From Neobacillus soli NBRC 102451 (GTDB taxonomy: Bacteria; Bacillota; Bacilli; Bacillales; Cytobacillaceae): a stretch of DNA of 64,000 nt. The notes below the pieces were generated by a model, which searched no databases, was not told the DNA's origin, and saw nothing but the letters and a program-made list of their open reading frames with translations. The stretch is taken from contig NZ_BCVI01000061.1 of assembly GCF_001591665.1 (NCBI RefSeq), positions 1 to 64,000 on the forward strand, in the 5' to 3' direction. Position numbers and translations under genes: made by a program. Below are positions 1 through 11,464 of this stretch, piece after piece (position 1 is the first letter of the stretch; the number at the start of each line of letters is the position of its first letter).

Positions 1-97
1 TGTTCGCAATTTTTGTTAATGGCGAATATGAGCCGTTTTTATAAAATCCTAGGTTTCACATTGGCGGGATTTGGAGAAAATCAATAGTAGTGAATTA

Positions 98-146
98 TTG
101 CATCTACGACAAAATTTCAGTATAATCAAAGTCAAATATAGTCAAA
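98..146 (+). promoter_or_regulatory. ctsR promoter with CtsR operator
   Basis: TTGCAT at 98-103, a 17-bp spacer and TATAAT at 121-126 form a SigA-type promoter. Directly downstream lies a tandem heptad AGTCAAA-TAT-AGTCAAA at 130-146, which matches the known CtsR operator. The operator overlaps the expected transcription start, so CtsR would repress its own operon. I see no feature in bases 1-97. Confidence 0.85.
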
Positions 147-168
147 GTCAGAGGATGGGGGTGGAAAG

Positions 169-630
169 ATGAGAAACATCTCCGATATTATTGAAAAATA
201 TTTAAAACAAGTATTGGAAATGAGTGAAAAGGATCTCGTTGAAATTAAACGAAGTGAAATGGCCGACAAATTCCAATGTGTTCCATCACAAATCAATTAT
301 GTAATTAATACGCGTTTTACAATTGAAAGAGGGTATATTGTAGAAAGTAAACGAGGCGGCGGTGGATATATCCGAATTATTAAGGTCCAATCGCATAATA
401 TGGCCCACTTAATTGACCAATTGTTGTCACTCATCCAAAACCAAATTAGTCAAACAAGTGCAGAGGATGTCATCGTCAGACTTGTACAAGAGGAGATTAT
501 TACAAAGCGGGAAGCAAAAATTATGTTAAGTGTTATTGATCGCTCCGTTCTTTATATTGATCTCCCATACCGTGATGAATTAAGAGCAAGAATGCTTAAA
601 GCCATGATAACATCTTTAAAATACAAATAA
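169..630 (+). CDS. ctsR: Transcriptional repressor CtsR
   Basis: This 153-residue protein is the class III heat-shock repressor, which binds tandem heptads upstream of clp genes and its own operon. The N-terminal half (about 1-75) is the winged helix-turn-helix with the glycine-rich wing RGGGGYIRI. The C-terminal half is the domain through which McsB and ClpCP act on CtsR. It opens the ctsR-mcsA-mcsB-clpC operon and has a CtsR operator just upstream, so it is autoregulated. The start is the ATG 8-10 bases after a GGGGGTGG ribosome-binding site. Length and sequence are as in B. subtilis. Confidence 0.97.
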   Translation: MRNISDIIEKYLKQVLEMSEKDLVEIKRSEMADKFQCVPSQINYVINTRFTIERGYIVESKRGGGGYIRIIKVQSHNMAHLIDQLLSLIQNQISQTSAEDVIVRLVQEEIITKREAKIMLSVIDRSVLYIDLPYRDELRARMLKAMITSLKYK

Positions 631-655
631 ATTTTTCTGCTTGAGAGGTGAAAGT

Positions 656-1204
656 ATGATTTGCCAGGAATGTAATCAAAAGCCTGCAGCACTTCATTTT
701 ACAAAAATCATTAATGGTGAAAAAACAGAAGTGCATCTTTGTGAGAAATGTGCTCAGGAAAAGGGTGAAATGTTTATTTTTAACGGAGAATCGGGTTTTG
801 CCTTTAATAATCTGTTAGCAGGCTTATTAAACATTGATCCTACTTTTCAAAAGCCGAGCCAAAGCCCATTTCACCAGGAGGAAATCCTCCAATGCGAGAA
901 CTGTTCAATGACATTTCCACAGTTTTTAAAGATAGGACGCTTTGGGTGTGCCCATTGTTATGAAACCTTTAAAGAACAGCTAAAACCAGTGTTAAGACGG
1001 CTTCATAGTGGAAATTGGACACATAATGGGAAAATACCGAAGAGAATTGGTGGCGGTATCCATCTTCGTAAACAAATTGAGGAATTGAAAAGCGAGCTAA
1101 GTGAGTCCATCACCCGTGAAGAGTTTGAAAAAGCGGCAGAGATTCGCGATGAAATACGTGCATTAGAGAATAAATTAGCGAATAGTCAAGAGGGAGGGGA
1201 ATAA
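656..1204 (+). CDS. mcsA: McsA, activator of protein arginine kinase
   Basis: McsA is the zinc-binding partner that stimulates the protein arginine kinase McsB and modulates CtsR activity under stress. The 182-residue product carries paired CxxC motifs near the N-terminus (CQEC, CEKC) and again in the middle (CENC, CAHC). It ends in a UVR-type helical motif ([16 protein letters not shown]). I chose the ATG at 656 because GAGAGGTG lies 7 bases upstream; an in-frame TTG at 641 would fall inside that ribosome-binding site. The gene is tightly packed between ctsR and mcsB. Confidence 0.95.
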   Translation: MICQECNQKPAALHFTKIINGEKTEVHLCEKCAQEKGEMFIFNGESGFAFNNLLAGLLNIDPTFQKPSQSPFHQEEILQCENCSMTFPQFLKIGRFGCAHCYETFKEQLKPVLRRLHSGNWTHNGKIPKRIGGGIHLRKQIEELKSELSESITREEFEKAAEIRDEIRALENKLANSQEGGE

Positions 1205-1205
1205 T

Positions 1206-2276
1206 GTGTCGCTCGAGCGGTTTCTAAATCAAGCTGTAAGCTCCTGGATGAGCGAGGAAGGACCTGATTCAGATATTGTCCTCAGTTCCCGCATCCGATT
1301 GGCTCGAAACTTTGAATCCTATAAGTTTCCAACGCTTTTTTCACATGATGAAGCAAAAATGATTATTGCGAATATGGAAGAAGTAATAGCTAAATCTGAT
1401 CTTCAAAGATTCGGGCAGATGGAATTGTTGAAAATCGAAGAAATGCAGCCGCTTCAGAAAAGAGTATTAGTGGAAAAGCATTTAATTAGCCCGCATTTAG
1501 CTGAAGATTCACCATATGGTGCGGTTCTATTAACAGAAAACGAAGAAGTTAGTATTATGATTAATGAAGAGGATCATATCCGGATTCAATGCTTGTTCCC
1601 GGGTTTACAATTATCTGAGGCATTGGATGCAGCGAATGAAATAGATGATTGGCTTGAAGATAAAATTCATTTCGCTTTTGATGAAAAACACGGCTATCTA
1701 ACAAGCTGTCCAACCAACGTTGGAACAGGTCTCCGTGCTTCTGTCATGATGCACCTGCCAGGATTAATCTTAACACAGCAAATTAATCGAATTATTCCCG
1801 CCATTAACCAGTTAGGTCTTGTTGTAAGAGGGATTTATGGCGAAGGCAGTGAAGCGTTAGGGAATATTTTCCAAATTTCCAATCAAATCACACTTGGGAA
1901 ATCAGAAGAAGATATTGGCCGTGATCTAAAGGGGGTTGTGAGCCAGCTAATTTCGCAAGAAAGGTCTGCGCGAGAAGCATTACGGAAAACTTCGAACATA
2001 CAATTAGAAGACAGAGTGTTCCGCTCATTGGGCGTGTTATCTAATAGCCGAATTATTGAATCAAAAGAAGCAGCAAGGTGCTTATCTGATGTTCGGCTTG
2101 GAATAGATATGGGATATATCGAAAAAATCTCGAAAACGATTTTAAATGAATTAATGATCTTGACCCAGCCAGGTTTCTTGCAACAGTATGCTGGCGGTTC
2201 CTTAAGACCACACGAAAGGGATATAAGAAGGGCAGCGTTAATTAGAGAACGACTACAAATGGAGCAGCAAAAATAG
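1206..2276 (+). CDS. mcsB: Protein arginine kinase McsB
   Basis: McsB phosphorylates arginine residues, marking proteins for the ClpCP protease, and inactivates CtsR in stressed cells. The 356-residue protein has the phosphagen-kinase catalytic fold: SSRIRLARN at 27-35, NEEDH at 120-124, and the [12 protein letters not shown] loop at 166-177 with the catalytic-loop cysteine at 168. The C-terminus keeps the RDxxRA phosphoarginine-binding motif (RDIRRA, about 338-343) used for allosteric activation. Translation starts at GTG 1206, two bases after the mcsA stop, with the GGAGGGGA site inside the end of mcsA, so the two are likely coupled. Confidence 0.96.
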   Translation: MSLERFLNQAVSSWMSEEGPDSDIVLSSRIRLARNFESYKFPTLFSHDEAKMIIANMEEVIAKSDLQRFGQMELLKIEEMQPLQKRVLVEKHLISPHLAEDSPYGAVLLTENEEVSIMINEEDHIRIQCLFPGLQLSEALDAANEIDDWLEDKIHFAFDEKHGYLTSCPTNVGTGLRASVMMHLPGLILTQQINRIIPAINQLGLVVRGIYGEGSEALGNIFQISNQITLGKSEEDIGRDLKGVVSQLISQERSAREALRKTSNIQLEDRVFRSLGVLSNSRIIESKEAARCLSDVRLGIDMGYIEKISKTILNELMILTQPGFLQQYAGGSLRPHERDIRRAALIRERLQMEQQK

Positions 2277-2293
2277 GCGAGGAGGAAGAGAAT

Positions 2294-4735
2294 ATGATGT
2301 TTGGCCGTTTTACTGAAAGGGCGCAAAAGGTCCTAGCTTTAGCACAAGAGGAAGCGATCCGCCTTGGACATAATAACATTGGAACAGAGCATATTTTATT
2401 AGGGTTGGTTCGTGAGGGTGAAGGAATTGCCGCAAAGGCGCTGAATGGTCTTGGCTTAGGTTCTGATAAGATTCAGAAAGAAGTAGAAAATTTAATTGGC
2501 AAAGGGCAGGAAGCCTCTCAAACCATTCACTATACTCCAAGAGCCAAAAAAGTTATTGAACTGTCGATGGATGAGGCCCGTAAATTGGGACATTCCTATG
2601 TTGGCACAGAGCATATTCTCCTTGGTTTAATTCGTGAAGGAGAAGGGGTTGCTGCCCGAGTACTTAATAACCTTGGTGTAAGCCTTAATAAGGCACGTCA
2701 GCAGGTGCTGCAATTATTAGGCAGTAATGAATCAAGTGGACATCAAGGAGGGGCGTCAGCGAGTGCCAACACCCCGACACTCGATAGTCTTGCGAGAGAT
2801 TTAACTTCCATTGCTCGGGAAGGCAGCCTTGACCCTGTCATTGGCCGCGGTAAAGAAATTCAGCGTGTCATCGAAGTGTTAAGCCGCCGGACCAAAAATA
2901 ATCCGGTCTTAATCGGCGAGCCTGGTGTTGGAAAAACGGCAATAGCTGAAGGGCTTGCCCAGCAAATTGTCAACAATGAAGTACCTGAAATCCTCCGCGA
3001 TAAAAGGGTGATGACCCTTGATATGGGTACTGTGGTAGCTGGGACCAAATATCGAGGCGAATTTGAAGATCGTTTGAAAAAAGTGATGGATGAAATTCGG
3101 CAGGCTGGAAATATTATTTTATTCATTGATGAGCTGCACACCTTAATTGGAGCTGGCGGTGCAGAAGGGGCTATTGATGCCTCCAATATCTTAAAACCAT
3201 CACTGGCAAGAGGAGAACTCCAATGTATTGGGGCAACCACTCTTGATGAATATCGGAAATATATTGAAAAAGATGCTGCACTTGAAAGGCGCTTCCAACC
3301 GATTCGAGTCGAGGAACCAACGGCTGAGGAATCGGTACAAATTTTAGAAGGTTTGCGTGACCGCTATGAGGCCCATCACCGTGTTTCAATTACCGATGAA
3401 GCGATTAAGGCAGCTGTAAAACTATCTGACCGCTATATCTCTGACCGCTTCCTGCCTGATAAGGCGATTGACCTAATTGATGAAGCAGGCTCAAAGGTTC
3501 GACTGCGCTCCTTTACCACGCCGCCTAATTTAAAAGAATTAGAAGTTAAGCTTGAGGATGTTAGGAAAGAGAAGGATTCTGCCGTCCAAAGCCAGGAATT
3601 TGAAAAAGCAGCCTCATTAAGGGATACCGAACAGCGTCTTCGTGAACAGCTGGAAGAAACCAAGAAGACCTGGAAGGAAAAACAAGGAAAAGAAAACAAT
3701 GAAGTAACGGTTGAGGACATCGCAAGTGTCGTTTCAAGCTGGACTGGAATCCCTGTATCCAGGCTTGCCCAAACAGAGATGGCGAAGTTACTTAATTTAG
3801 AGGATACCATCCATTCTCGAGTGATTGGTCAGGAAGAAGCAGTTAAAGCAGTTTCAAAGGCCGTCCGCCGGGCGAGAGCTGGATTAAAAGACCCAAAACG
3901 CCCAATAGGTTCCTTTGTTTTCCTCGGACCTACCGGTGTCGGAAAGACAGAATTAGCGCGTGCCTTAGCAGAAGCGATGTTTGGTGATGAGGATTCAATG
4001 ATTCGGATTGATATGTCCGAGTATATGGAGAAGCACTCTACCTCCCGACTTGTTGGTTCACCTCCAGGATATGTCGGCTATGAGGAAGGCGGACAATTAA
4101 CAGAAAAGGTTCGCAGAAAGCCATACTCTGTTATTTTGCTGGATGAAATTGAAAAAGCACACCCAGATGTATTTAATATCCTTTTGCAGGTGCTTGAAGA
4201 TGGCCGCCTTACTGATTCAAAAGGAAGAACGGTCGATTTCCGCAATACTGTTTTAATTATGACGTCCAATGTAGGTGCTGAGGCATTAAAACGGAACAAG
4301 TATGTTGGATTTAATATTCAGGATGGCGAGCAGGACTATAAAGACATGAAGGGTAAAGTGATGGAAGAGCTGAAGAAGGCATTTCGCCCTGAATTCTTGA
4401 ATCGAATTGATGAAATCATTGTTTTCCATTCGTTAGAGAGAAAGCATCTTAATGAAATTGTGACCCTATTGTCTGATCAGTTAGTCAAACGGTTAAAAGA
4501 GCAAAATATTTCCTTAGAGTTAACGGATGCAGCGAAGGGGAAAATTTCCCAGGAAGGTTATGATCCAGAATATGGTGCCAGACCATTACGACGCGCCATT
4601 CAAAAACATATAGAAGACCGACTATCAGAGGAACTGCTCAAAGGAACCTTGTTAAAAGGGCAGCATGTAATCATTGATGTTGATAACGGTGAATTTTTCG
4701 TAAAAATGGCAGAGAAAGTGGGCTTAGCAAAGTAG
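2294..4735 (+). CDS. clpC: AAA+ unfoldase ClpC
   Basis: ClpC is the HSP100 unfoldase that pairs with ClpP to degrade misfolded and arginine-phosphorylated proteins; MecA and McsB are its known adaptors. The 813-residue protein has a double Clp N domain (about 1-145), a first AAA+ module with Walker A GEPGVGKT at 208-215 and Walker B LFIDELH, a UVR-bearing middle coiled coil (about 415-455), and a second AAA+ module with Walker A GPTGVGKT near 545. It is full length, starts with the family's [11 protein letters not shown], and closes the CtsR-regulated part of the operon. Confidence 0.98.
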   Translation: MMFGRFTERAQKVLALAQEEAIRLGHNNIGTEHILLGLVREGEGIAAKALNGLGLGSDKIQKEVENLIGKGQEASQTIHYTPRAKKVIELSMDEARKLGHSYVGTEHILLGLIREGEGVAARVLNNLGVSLNKARQQVLQLLGSNESSGHQGGASASANTPTLDSLARDLTSIAREGSLDPVIGRGKEIQRVIEVLSRRTKNNPVLIGEPGVGKTAIAEGLAQQIVNNEVPEILRDKRVMTLDMGTVVAGTKYRGEFEDRLKKVMDEIRQAGNIILFIDELHTLIGAGGAEGAIDASNILKPSLARGELQCIGATTLDEYRKYIEKDAALERRFQPIRVEEPTAEESVQILEGLRDRYEAHHRVSITDEAIKAAVKLSDRYISDRFLPDKAIDLIDEAGSKVRLRSFTTPPNLKELEVKLEDVRKEKDSAVQSQEFEKAASLRDTEQRLREQLEETKKTWKEKQGKENNEVTVEDIASVVSSWTGIPVSRLAQTEMAKLLNLEDTIHSRVIGQEEAVKAVSKAVRRARAGLKDPKRPIGSFVFLGPTGVGKTELARALAEAMFGDEDSMIRIDMSEYMEKHSTSRLVGSPPGYVGYEEGGQLTEKVRRKPYSVILLDEIEKAHPDVFNILLQVLEDGRLTDSKGRTVDFRNTVLIMTSNVGAEALKRNKYVGFNIQDGEQDYKDMKGKVMEELKKAFRPEFLNRIDEIIVFHSLERKHLNEIVTLLSDQLVKRLKEQNISLELTDAAKGKISQEGYDPEYGARPLRRAIQKHIEDRLSEELLKGTLLKGQHVIIDVDNGEFFVKMAEKVGLAK

Positions 4736-4775
4736 AATCATCAACAAATAATTTAGTTGCAAGACAAAACAAGCA

Positions 4776-4818
4776 GGGGTACACGTGAATAGAGTCGAAT
4801 CGTGTACCTCTTTTTTTA
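4776..4818 (+). terminator. Terminator between clpC and radA
   Basis: A 10-bp stem (GGGGTACACG at 4776-4785 against CGTGTACCTC at 4801-4810, one G-U pair) is followed by seven T residues. This is a good intrinsic terminator and probably lowers read-through from the stress operon into radA-disA. Confidence 0.8.
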
Positions 4819-4849
4819 TTTTTAGGTTTGTAAGAGAGGTAGAAGTCAG

Positions 4850-6232
4850 ATGGCAAAACGAAAAACAAAGTTTATTTGTCAGGAATGCGGGTATGAATCT
4901 GCAAAGTGGATGGGTAAATGCCCAGGCTGCGGGCAGTGGAATAAGATGGTTGAGGAAGTGGAGGTAACAGGTGTAACTAGAAGGGGAGCATTTGCCCATT
5001 CTCAAAATGATTCAGGGCTTTTATCAAAACCGATGCCAATCACTTCGATTGAAATGGAAAATGAACCAAGAATTCTAACTGAATTTAATGAATTGAACCG
5101 GGTGCTTGGCGGCGGTGTGGTAAAGGGTTCATTAGTGCTGATTGGCGGGGACCCTGGAATTGGTAAATCAACCCTTCTCCTGCAGGTATCTTCACAGCTT
5201 GCGAATAAAGGCAGTAAGGTGTTATACATATCCGGTGAGGAGTCGTTACGGCAAACAAAGCTCCGTGCCGAGCGATTAGGAGTATCATCCGGAAATCTTC
5301 TCGTTTACTCAGAGACGAACCTTGAGGAAATCAACCGAACCATTGATAGTACAAATCCTGATTTTGTTATCATTGATTCCATCCAAACGGTTTTCCACCC
5401 GGATGTTACTTCCGCACCAGGGAGCGTTTCACAGGTGCGTGAATGTACCTCAGAATTGATGAGAATAGGTAAAACAAAAGGAATTGCCATTTTTATTGTT
5501 GGGCATGTAACAAAGGAAGGTTCAATTGCGGGCCCAAGGCTGTTAGAGCATATGGTGGATACCGTTCTATATTTTGAAGGGGAAAGGCACCATACGTACC
5601 GGATTGTAAGGGCCGTAAAAAACCGCTTTGGGTCAACAAATGAAATGGGTATATTTGAAATGAAAGAGCTGGGTCTTGAAGAGGTAGAAAATCCATCGGA
5701 AATTTTCCTCGAAGAGCGCTCACGGGGGGCAGCTGGCTCAACAGTGGTAGCCTCAATGGAAGGGACCCGGCCGGTCCTTGTTGAAATTCAGGCGTTAATC
5801 TCACCGACAAGCTTTGGGAACCCAAGAAGAATGGCAACGGGCATCGATCATAACCGTGTACCGCTGTTAATGGCTGTATTGGAAAAGCGGGTCGGGATGT
5901 TACTGCAAAATCAGGATGCGTATTTAAAAGTCGCCGGCGGTGTAAAATTGGATGAACCAGCGATTGACTTAGCTGTTGCGGTGAGTATTGCTTCCAGTTT
6001 TAGAGATAAGCCGACAAGACCGACCGATTGCATTATCGGCGAAGTCGGGTTAACAGGTGAAGTAAGAAGGGTTTCAAGAATTGAACAGCGTGTCCAAGAA
6101 GCGGCAAAACTAGGTTTCGAGCGAGTAATTTTGCCTAAAAATAATTTAAGCGGCTGGAAAGGACCAACGGGAGTTCAACTAATTGGTGTTTCGTCTGTCA
6201 GTGAAGCACTAAAAGCAGCGCTGGGGGAGTAG
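4850..6232 (+). CDS. radA: DNA repair protein RadA (Sms)
   Basis: RadA is a RecA-like, hexameric branch-migration helicase used in recombinational repair. The 460-residue protein starts with a four-cysteine zinc finger (CQECG and CPGCG). It is followed by a RecA-type ATPase with Walker [11 protein letters not shown] (about 93-102) and the RadA-specific KNRFG motif (about 255). A C-terminal Lon-protease-like domain (about 290-460) completes it. The ATG follows AGAGGTAGAAG. It is three bases upstream of disA, as in other Bacillaceae, where the two proteins act together at branched DNA. Confidence 0.97.
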   Translation: MAKRKTKFICQECGYESAKWMGKCPGCGQWNKMVEEVEVTGVTRRGAFAHSQNDSGLLSKPMPITSIEMENEPRILTEFNELNRVLGGGVVKGSLVLIGGDPGIGKSTLLLQVSSQLANKGSKVLYISGEESLRQTKLRAERLGVSSGNLLVYSETNLEEINRTIDSTNPDFVIIDSIQTVFHPDVTSAPGSVSQVRECTSELMRIGKTKGIAIFIVGHVTKEGSIAGPRLLEHMVDTVLYFEGERHHTYRIVRAVKNRFGSTNEMGIFEMKELGLEEVENPSEIFLEERSRGAAGSTVVASMEGTRPVLVEIQALISPTSFGNPRRMATGIDHNRVPLLMAVLEKRVGMLLQNQDAYLKVAGGVKLDEPAIDLAVAVSIASSFRDKPTRPTDCIIGEVGLTGEVRRVSRIEQRVQEAAKLGFERVILPKNNLSGWKGPTGVQLIGVSSVSEALKAALGE

Positions 6233-6235
6233 CGG

Positions 6236-7309
6236 ATGGAAAATAAAAAGCTTGGTGGGTATACTGTCAGTGAAATCTTGCAGTTTCTTGCCCCTGGTAC
6301 ACCTATTCGCGAGGGAATCGACAATGTCCTTCGTGCCAATACAGGAGGCCTGATTGTTGTTGGGTTTAATGATAAGGTAAAAAGTATTGTTGACGGCGGC
6401 TTTGAGATTAACTGCCCTTTTTCGCCAAGCTTTTTATATGAATTGGCAAAAATGGACGGTGCAATAATTTTAAATGAATTAGGAAACAAAATCCTGTTTG
6501 CAAATGCCCAGCTGGCGCCAAACGCCGATATTCCATCGACAGAAACAGGGATGCGCCACCGGACAGCTGAAAGGGCAGCTAAACAAACAAAAGCCCTTGT
6601 GATTGCCATTTCCCAAAGAAGAAATGTTATTACCTTGTATCAAGGAAATTTCCGCTATGCGTTAAAAGACATTGCGGTTATTTTGACGAAAGCCAATCAA
6701 GCGATTCAGACGCTTGAAAAGTATAAAGCTGTGTTAGAACAAAGTATTGTTAATTTAAGTATTTTAGAGTTTGAGGAGTCGGTTACATATAACGACTTTT
6801 TGTTAGTGCTCCATCGTTTTGAGATGGTTTTAAAGATAAAAAACGAATTGTTAACCTTTCTGCATGAACTAGGGACAGAGGGCCGGCTGATCCGCTTACA
6901 AATGAATGAAATCTTAACCGATCTAGAAGATGAGACGATGATGATTATTAAAGATTACGCCTTTGAACGTGACATTTTGGCTAAGGACGTCCTTGGAAGG
7001 ATGCAGGCCATGGCTAATAACGGAACGATTGAGGATATGGTTTTATTAAAATTAATGGGCTACCATGGTTATGTTCATCTTGATGAAAGTAAAAGTCCAC
7101 GCGGCTATCGTATTCTCAATAAAATTCCACGACTTCCATCGATAATCATTGAAAATCTAATCAGCAGTTTTGGTGAACTTTCTAAAATTATTTATGCCTC
7201 GGTTGAAGATCTGGACGATGTCGAGGGAATCGGGGAAGTCCGGGCAAAGAAGATCAAAGAAGGTTTTAAATTAATTAAAGAACGCCTTTACACCGATCGT
7301 CATCTATAA
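6236..7309 (+). CDS. disA: DNA integrity scanning diadenylate cyclase DisA
   Basis: DisA makes cyclic di-AMP from two ATP while scanning DNA for branched structures that stall progress into sporulation. The 357-residue protein has the DAC domain at the N-terminus, with DGAIIL (about 77-82) and RHRTA (about 108-112). A helical spine follows, and a C-terminal helix-hairpin-helix DNA-binding region ([12 protein letters not shown]). It starts 3 bases after the radA stop and shares its transcript. Confidence 0.97.
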   Translation: MENKKLGGYTVSEILQFLAPGTPIREGIDNVLRANTGGLIVVGFNDKVKSIVDGGFEINCPFSPSFLYELAKMDGAIILNELGNKILFANAQLAPNADIPSTETGMRHRTAERAAKQTKALVIAISQRRNVITLYQGNFRYALKDIAVILTKANQAIQTLEKYKAVLEQSIVNLSILEFEESVTYNDFLLVLHRFEMVLKIKNELLTFLHELGTEGRLIRLQMNEILTDLEDETMMIIKDYAFERDILAKDVLGRMQAMANNGTIEDMVLLKLMGYHGYVHLDESKSPRGYRILNKIPRLPSIIIENLISSFGELSKIIYASVEDLDDVEGIGEVRAKKIKEGFKLIKERLYTDRHL

Positions 7310-7361
7310 AAAGTATCGAAAAAGCAATTATTCCATGCTAGAATGATAAATTTCTATTTGT

Positions 7362-7390
7362 TTGACACTGATTTTTTCCAATGCTACCAT
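7362..7390 (+). promoter_or_regulatory. Predicted promoter for yacL
   Basis: TTGACA at 7362-7367 and TACCAT at 7385-7390 are separated by 17 bp. The -35 is a perfect match and the -10 matches at four of six bases. It lies 120 bp upstream of yacL. A TATAAT at 7486-7491, too close to the start codon for its own -35, was not called. Confidence 0.6.
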
Positions 7391-7510
7391 ATGGGAATAA
7401 GTTGGAAGATAACAAATACATTTCAAATTGTTTACAATTTAGAAAAATAATCAGCAAATCAAGGTTTCATTTTTGCGAATATGTTTATAATGAGTAGAGG
7501 AGGTGAAGGA

Positions 7511-8599
7511 ATGTTAAAACGTATTGTTCAAGCTTGCTTCCTTATCATGGGTGGTACGCTTGGGATATTGTTATTACCGGAATTGTTCAAACTACTTCAT
7601 ATTAATGACATTCCAATCATTAATAACTCGTATGTCACTGCTATTTTAGGTGCTATTATTTTTTATCTTATTACCTTTTGGGCAGTAGATTATGTCTTTA
7701 ATTTTATTAAATGGGCGGAAGATTCCTTAGTGAAAATCCCTGTAACAGATGTGCTCTTTGGCAGTGTCGGCTTAATTTTTGGCTTGATTGTGGCCTTTTT
7801 AATTGGCTTTGCCCTTAATGCTGTCCAGGTGCAATTTCTAAATGCTGTTGCCCCAATATTGCTGACCTTATTATTTGGTTATCTCGGTTTTCAGGTAGGC
7901 TTTAAGAAACGGGATGAGCTGTTAGGTCTGTTTGGTAACCGTGCAAACAAGAAAAAAACCGGTGACGAGGAGAACGATCAGGAAGTGAATCATCCTTTAA
8001 AAATATTAGATACAAGCGTCATTATTGATGGACGTGTGGCTGATATTTGTCAGACAGGATTTTTAGAGGGGACCATTGTTATTCCGCAGTTTGTCCTTGA
8101 GGAACTGCAGCATATTGCTGATTCTTCTGATGTTTTGAAACGAAATCGCGGTCGCAGGGGCTTGGATATTTTAAACCGAATTCAAAAGGAACTCGCCATA
8201 AAGGTAGAAATTTATGAGGGTGACTTTGAAGAGATTAGCGAAGTAGATTCAAAGCTGGTGAAACTGGCAAAGATTACAAACGGGATTCTTGTAACCAATG
8301 ACTTTAATCTGAATAAAGTCTGTGAATTGCAGAATGTCTCCGTGTTAAACATTAATGATTTAGCGAATGCCGTCAAGCCAGTTGTCCTTCCGGGTGAGGA
8401 ATTGACAGTTCAAGTGATCAAGGATGGAAAAGAGTATCACCAGGGTGTGGCTTATTTAGATGATGGAACAATGATTGTCGTTGAAGAAGGAAGAGAATAT
8501 ATCGGCAAAAGGATTCAGGTTCTTGTGACAAGTGTTCTTCAGACTTCTGCCGGTCGAATGATTTTTGCAAAACCGAAATTATTAGAAAAGGCACTTTAG
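7511..8599 (+). CDS. yacL: YacL: membrane-anchored PIN/TRAM domain protein
   Basis: The 362-residue protein has four predicted N-terminal membrane helices (about 1-115). A cytoplasmic PIN nuclease-like domain follows, with the acidic start [10 protein letters not shown] and a later TNDFNL segment. A C-terminal TRAM domain (about 290-355) is of the kind that binds RNA. PIN-TRAM proteins of this group are presumed membrane-attached ribonucleases, but the substrate is unknown. I chose ATG 7511 because AGGAGGTGAA lies directly upstream; an in-frame ATG at 7481 lacks a ribosome-binding site. It sits upstream of ispD as in B. subtilis. Confidence 0.9.
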   Translation: MLKRIVQACFLIMGGTLGILLLPELFKLLHINDIPIINNSYVTAILGAIIFYLITFWAVDYVFNFIKWAEDSLVKIPVTDVLFGSVGLIFGLIVAFLIGFALNAVQVQFLNAVAPILLTLLFGYLGFQVGFKKRDELLGLFGNRANKKKTGDEENDQEVNHPLKILDTSVIIDGRVADICQTGFLEGTIVIPQFVLEELQHIADSSDVLKRNRGRRGLDILNRIQKELAIKVEIYEGDFEEISEVDSKLVKLAKITNGILVTNDFNLNKVCELQNVSVLNINDLANAVKPVVLPGEELTVQVIKDGKEYHQGVAYLDDGTMIVVEEGREYIGKRIQVLVTSVLQTSAGRMIFAKPKLLEKAL

Positions 8600-8610
8600 A
8601 ACAAAATGAC

Positions 8611-8640
8611 TCGAGCCCCTAGGAGCTGGAGCTAGAATAG
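8611..8640 (+). repeat. Dispersed repeat family A, 3' fragment
   Basis: CTAGGAGCTGGAGCTAGA, between yacL and ispD, matches the last part of the family A copies (compare the CTGGAGCTGGAC end at 11371-11431 and the inverted copy at 33312-33457). Confidence 0.5.
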
Positions 8641-8658
8641 ATAGAGTGGGGTAATACT

Positions 8659-9351
8659 ATGACTTACCAAGTCATTCTCCCGGCAGCTGGCCAGGGAAAA
8701 AGAATGGGAGCGGGGAAAAATAAGCTTTTACTAGAGCTTAATGGAGTGCCTGTGCTAATCCATACATTAAGGGTATTTGCCGGTGATAAAGCCTGCAGCG
8801 GCATAATCTTGGCGATTCACCCTCAGGATGAAATGGAATTTATAGCACTGCTAAAGAGGTACAACATTACGAAGGTAATCAGCTTAGTACCAGGCGGAAA
8901 AGAACGTCAGGATAGCATCTATCAGGCACTTAAAACAGTGAAAACCGATGGAGTTATTCTTGTTCATGATGCAGCACGTCCTTTTATCCGTAAAGAGCAT
9001 ATCCACCGGTTAGCGGAAACAGCGGTGAAAACAGGGGCGGCCATTATTGGCGTGCCGGCAAAGGATACTATGAAAAAGGTACAAGATAGTGTGGTAATGG
9101 AAACTGTCGAACGTTCAAGCTTGTGGGCTGTTCAAACCCCACAAGCTTTTCGTATTTCAATCCTTAGGGAAGCTTATGAAAAAGCAGAGCGGGATAAATT
9201 TCTTGGAACAGATGATTCCAGCTTAGTGGAGCGCCTCGATCATCCTGTGACAATCGTAGAAGGTGATTATGATAATATTAAATTAACAACACCGGAGGAT
9301 TTATATTTCGCAGAGGCGATAATGAAAAAGAGAGAAAAGGGGTTTTACTGA
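8659..9351 (+). CDS. ispD: 2-C-methyl-D-erythritol 4-phosphate cytidylyltransferase
   Basis: IspD transfers CMP from CTP to methylerythritol 4-phosphate, the third step of the MEP isoprenoid pathway. The 230-residue protein has the nucleotidyltransferase signature [10 protein letters not shown] with a following lysine at the N-terminus. It also has the conserved VHDAARPF and GTDDSS segments. Its TGA overlaps the ispF ATG by one base, so the two consecutive-pathway enzymes are translationally coupled. A fragment of a dispersed repeat lies just upstream (8611-8640). Confidence 0.96.
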   Translation: MTYQVILPAAGQGKRMGAGKNKLLLELNGVPVLIHTLRVFAGDKACSGIILAIHPQDEMEFIALLKRYNITKVISLVPGGKERQDSIYQALKTVKTDGVILVHDAARPFIRKEHIHRLAETAVKTGAAIIGVPAKDTMKKVQDSVVMETVERSSLWAVQTPQAFRISILREAYEKAERDKFLGTDDSSLVERLDHPVTIVEGDYDNIKLTTPEDLYFAEAIMKKREKGFY

Positions 9352-9827
9352 TGTTTCGAATTGGTCAGGGCTTTGATGTTCATCAATTAGCAGAAGGGCG
9401 TCCGCTGATTATAGGCGGAATCACCATTCCTTACGAATTGGGTTTATTAGGTCATTCGGATGCAGATGTGTTATTACATACGGTTTCAGACGCATGTCTT
9501 GGTGCAATTGGGGAAGGTGATATTGGCAGGCATTTTCCCGATACCGATCCGAATTTTAAGGATGCGGACTCCGCGAAACTAATGGAGCATGTTTGGCAAT
9601 TGGTTAAAGATAAGGGGTACGAACTTGTCAATGCCGATTGTACAATTATTGCCCAAAAGCCGAAAATGGCACCTTATATTGAGCAAATGCGTGTTCGGAT
9701 TGCTGAATTGCTAGAGGCAGCGCCTGAACAAATCAATGTAAAGGCGACAACGACGGAAAAGCTTGGCTTTACCGGAAGAGGAGAGGGCATTGCCTCTCAA
9801 GTAGTAGTTTTATTGAAAAAGAAATGA
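9351..9827 (+). CDS. ispF: 2-C-methyl-D-erythritol 2,4-cyclodiphosphate synthase
   Basis: IspF cyclises the CDP-methylerythritol phosphate intermediate of the MEP pathway with release of CMP. The 158-residue product has the zinc-binding FDVHQ motif near residue 8-12, the [11 protein letters not shown] segment with the third zinc histidine, and the conserved [14 protein letters not shown]-terminal signature. It overlaps the ispD stop by one base. The IspE kinase is not in this window, as usual in Bacillus. Confidence 0.96.
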   Translation: MFRIGQGFDVHQLAEGRPLIIGGITIPYELGLLGHSDADVLLHTVSDACLGAIGEGDIGRHFPDTDPNFKDADSAKLMEHVWQLVKDKGYELVNADCTIIAQKPKMAPYIEQMRVRIAELLEAAPEQINVKATTTEKLGFTGRGEGIASQVVVLLKKK

Positions 9828-9877
9828 TACAATAATCAGTTGAAAACATACTAATTATTCATGGAGGCATTATAATT

Positions 9878-11335
9878 ATGTCAAACAATGTTCGTGTAAG
9901 ATATGCGCCAAGTCCAACGGGACATTTACATATCGGAAACGCCCGCACAGCGTTATTCAATTATTTGTTTGCACGCAATCACGGTGGCAAATTCATTATT
10001 CGGATAGAAGATACCGATAAAAAGCGGAATATTGAAGGCGGAGAAGAAAGCCAGTTAAAATATTTAAAATGGCTCGGCATCGATTGGGACGAGGGTGTCG
10101 ATGTCGGCGGCGAATACGGCCCCTATCGTCAATCCGAACGAAATGAAATTTATGAAACCTATTATAATCAATTATTAAAGAATGGTCATGCCTATAAATG
10201 CTATTGTACAGAGGAAGAGATAGCAGCAGAGCGGGAAGCGCAATCTGAACGGGGTGAGACTCCTCATTATTCCGGCAAATGCCGACATTTAACTGAGGAA
10301 GAGCGCGGGCAGCTAGAAAGTGAAGGTCGGGAGCCAAGCATCCGTATCATCGTACCGGAAGGGAAAACCTATACATTTGATGATATGGTAAAAAGCAGCG
10401 TTTCCTTCGAATCCGAGGGGATGGGCGATTGGGTAATCATTAAAAAGGACGGCACCCCAACCTATAATTTTGCCGTAGCGATTGATGATCATTTAATGAA
10501 GATCTCCCATGTGCTCCGCGGGGATGACCATATTTCTAATACGCCTAAGCAATTGATGGTCTATGAAGCCTTGGACTGGGAACCGCCCATTTTTGGCCAT
10601 ATGACATTGATCGTCAATGAAAGCCGCAAAAAGTTAAGTAAGCGTGATGAGTCGATTATCCAATTCATTGAACAATATGAAGAATTGGGTTATCTCCCAG
10701 AAGCGTTGTTTAACTTTATTACCTTGCTTGGCTGGTCGCCGGGCGGTGAAGAGGAAATTCACTCTAAGCAGGAGTTTATTGACCTATTTGATGCGGACCG
10801 CCTCTCAAAATCACCGGCGTTATTTGATAAACAAAAGCTTATGTGGATGAACAACCAATACATGAAAATGATTGAGATTGACCGTCTGGTTGGGATTTCT
10901 TTACCGCACTTAATAAAGGCAGGACGTATAACGGAAAGTATGACCGATGAACAGCACCAATGGGTAAAGGGCTTAGTATCTCTTTTACAGGAAAAAATGA
11001 GCTTTGGGGCGGAAATTGTTGACCTTTCAGATATGTTCTTTAAAGACGAGGCAGATTATGAAGAAGATACAAAGGAAATTTTAGCAGGTGAAACGGTTCC
11101 GGAAGTGTTAAAGGCATTTTCACAAGAGCTTGACCAACTCGAAATCTTCCGTGCCGATGGAATAAAGGCAGCGATGAAAGCTGTGCAGAAGTCGACCGGA
11201 CAAAAAGGGAAAAACCTATTTATGCCGATTCGTGCAGCGGTAACAGGTCAAACACATGGTCCAGATCTTCCTCAGACAATTGAACTTTTAGGAAAAGAAA
11301 AGGTTCAAAAGAGAATTAATAAAATTATTAGTTAA
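9878..11335 (+). CDS. gltX: Glutamyl-tRNA synthetase
   Basis: GltX charges tRNA-Glu and, as in other Bacillaceae without GlnRS, probably also tRNA-Gln, to be amidated later by GatCAB. The 485-residue class I synthetase shows the HIGH-type motif HIGN at 18-21 within [17 protein letters not shown] and the KMSKS-type motif KLSKRDES near 245-252. An anticodon-binding all-helical domain forms the C-terminal third. The ATG follows a GGAGG site. It precedes the cysE-cysS operon, as in B. subtilis. Confidence 0.97.
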   Translation: MSNNVRVRYAPSPTGHLHIGNARTALFNYLFARNHGGKFIIRIEDTDKKRNIEGGEESQLKYLKWLGIDWDEGVDVGGEYGPYRQSERNEIYETYYNQLLKNGHAYKCYCTEEEIAAEREAQSERGETPHYSGKCRHLTEEERGQLESEGREPSIRIIVPEGKTYTFDDMVKSSVSFESEGMGDWVIIKKDGTPTYNFAVAIDDHLMKISHVLRGDDHISNTPKQLMVYEALDWEPPIFGHMTLIVNESRKKLSKRDESIIQFIEQYEELGYLPEALFNFITLLGWSPGGEEEIHSKQEFIDLFDADRLSKSPALFDKQKLMWMNNQYMKMIEIDRLVGISLPHLIKAGRITESMTDEQHQWVKGLVSLLQEKMSFGAEIVDLSDMFFKDEADYEEDTKEILAGETVPEVLKAFSQELDQLEIFRADGIKAAMKAVQKSTGQKGKNLFMPIRAAVTGQTHGPDLPQTIELLGKEKVQKRINKIIS

Positions 11336-11370
11336 CATTAATGGTGAAATGTAATATAGTAAGAGAAAGT

Positions 11371-11431
11371 AAGAAAAGCGGAAGCGACCTTTTAGCGAAG
11401 TACACTAGCCGCTGGACGCTGGAGCTGGACA
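11371..11431 (+). repeat. Dispersed repeat family A, copy 2
   Basis: The copy opens with AAGAAAAGCGGAAGCG, contains CACTAGCCGCTGG and ends with CTGGAGCTGGACAG. It shares these blocks with the inverted copy at 33312-33457 and with partial copies elsewhere in the window. It lies between gltX and the T-box leader. No coding potential is seen. Confidence 0.7.
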
Positions 11432-11464
11432 GTATCTAAGTTCAAAGTTTATAAATTCTTATAT

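Noticed and set aside
1883-2326. Long open frame on the minus strand across mcsB
   Set aside because: It lies antisense to a clear mcsB, has no ribosome-binding site and shows no recognisable domain; it is a shadow of the coding strand.
2860-3240. Several minus-strand open frames within clpC, radA and rpoB-rpoC
   Set aside because: All mirror conserved plus-strand genes, have low-complexity translations and lack start signals.
7486-7491. TATAAT just upstream of yacL as a promoter
   Set aside because: No -35 at proper spacing, and initiation would leave almost no room for the ribosome-binding site.
8611-8640. CRISPR-like repeats
   Set aside because: The dispersed repeats are single, far apart and variable in length, with no regular spacer arrangement.
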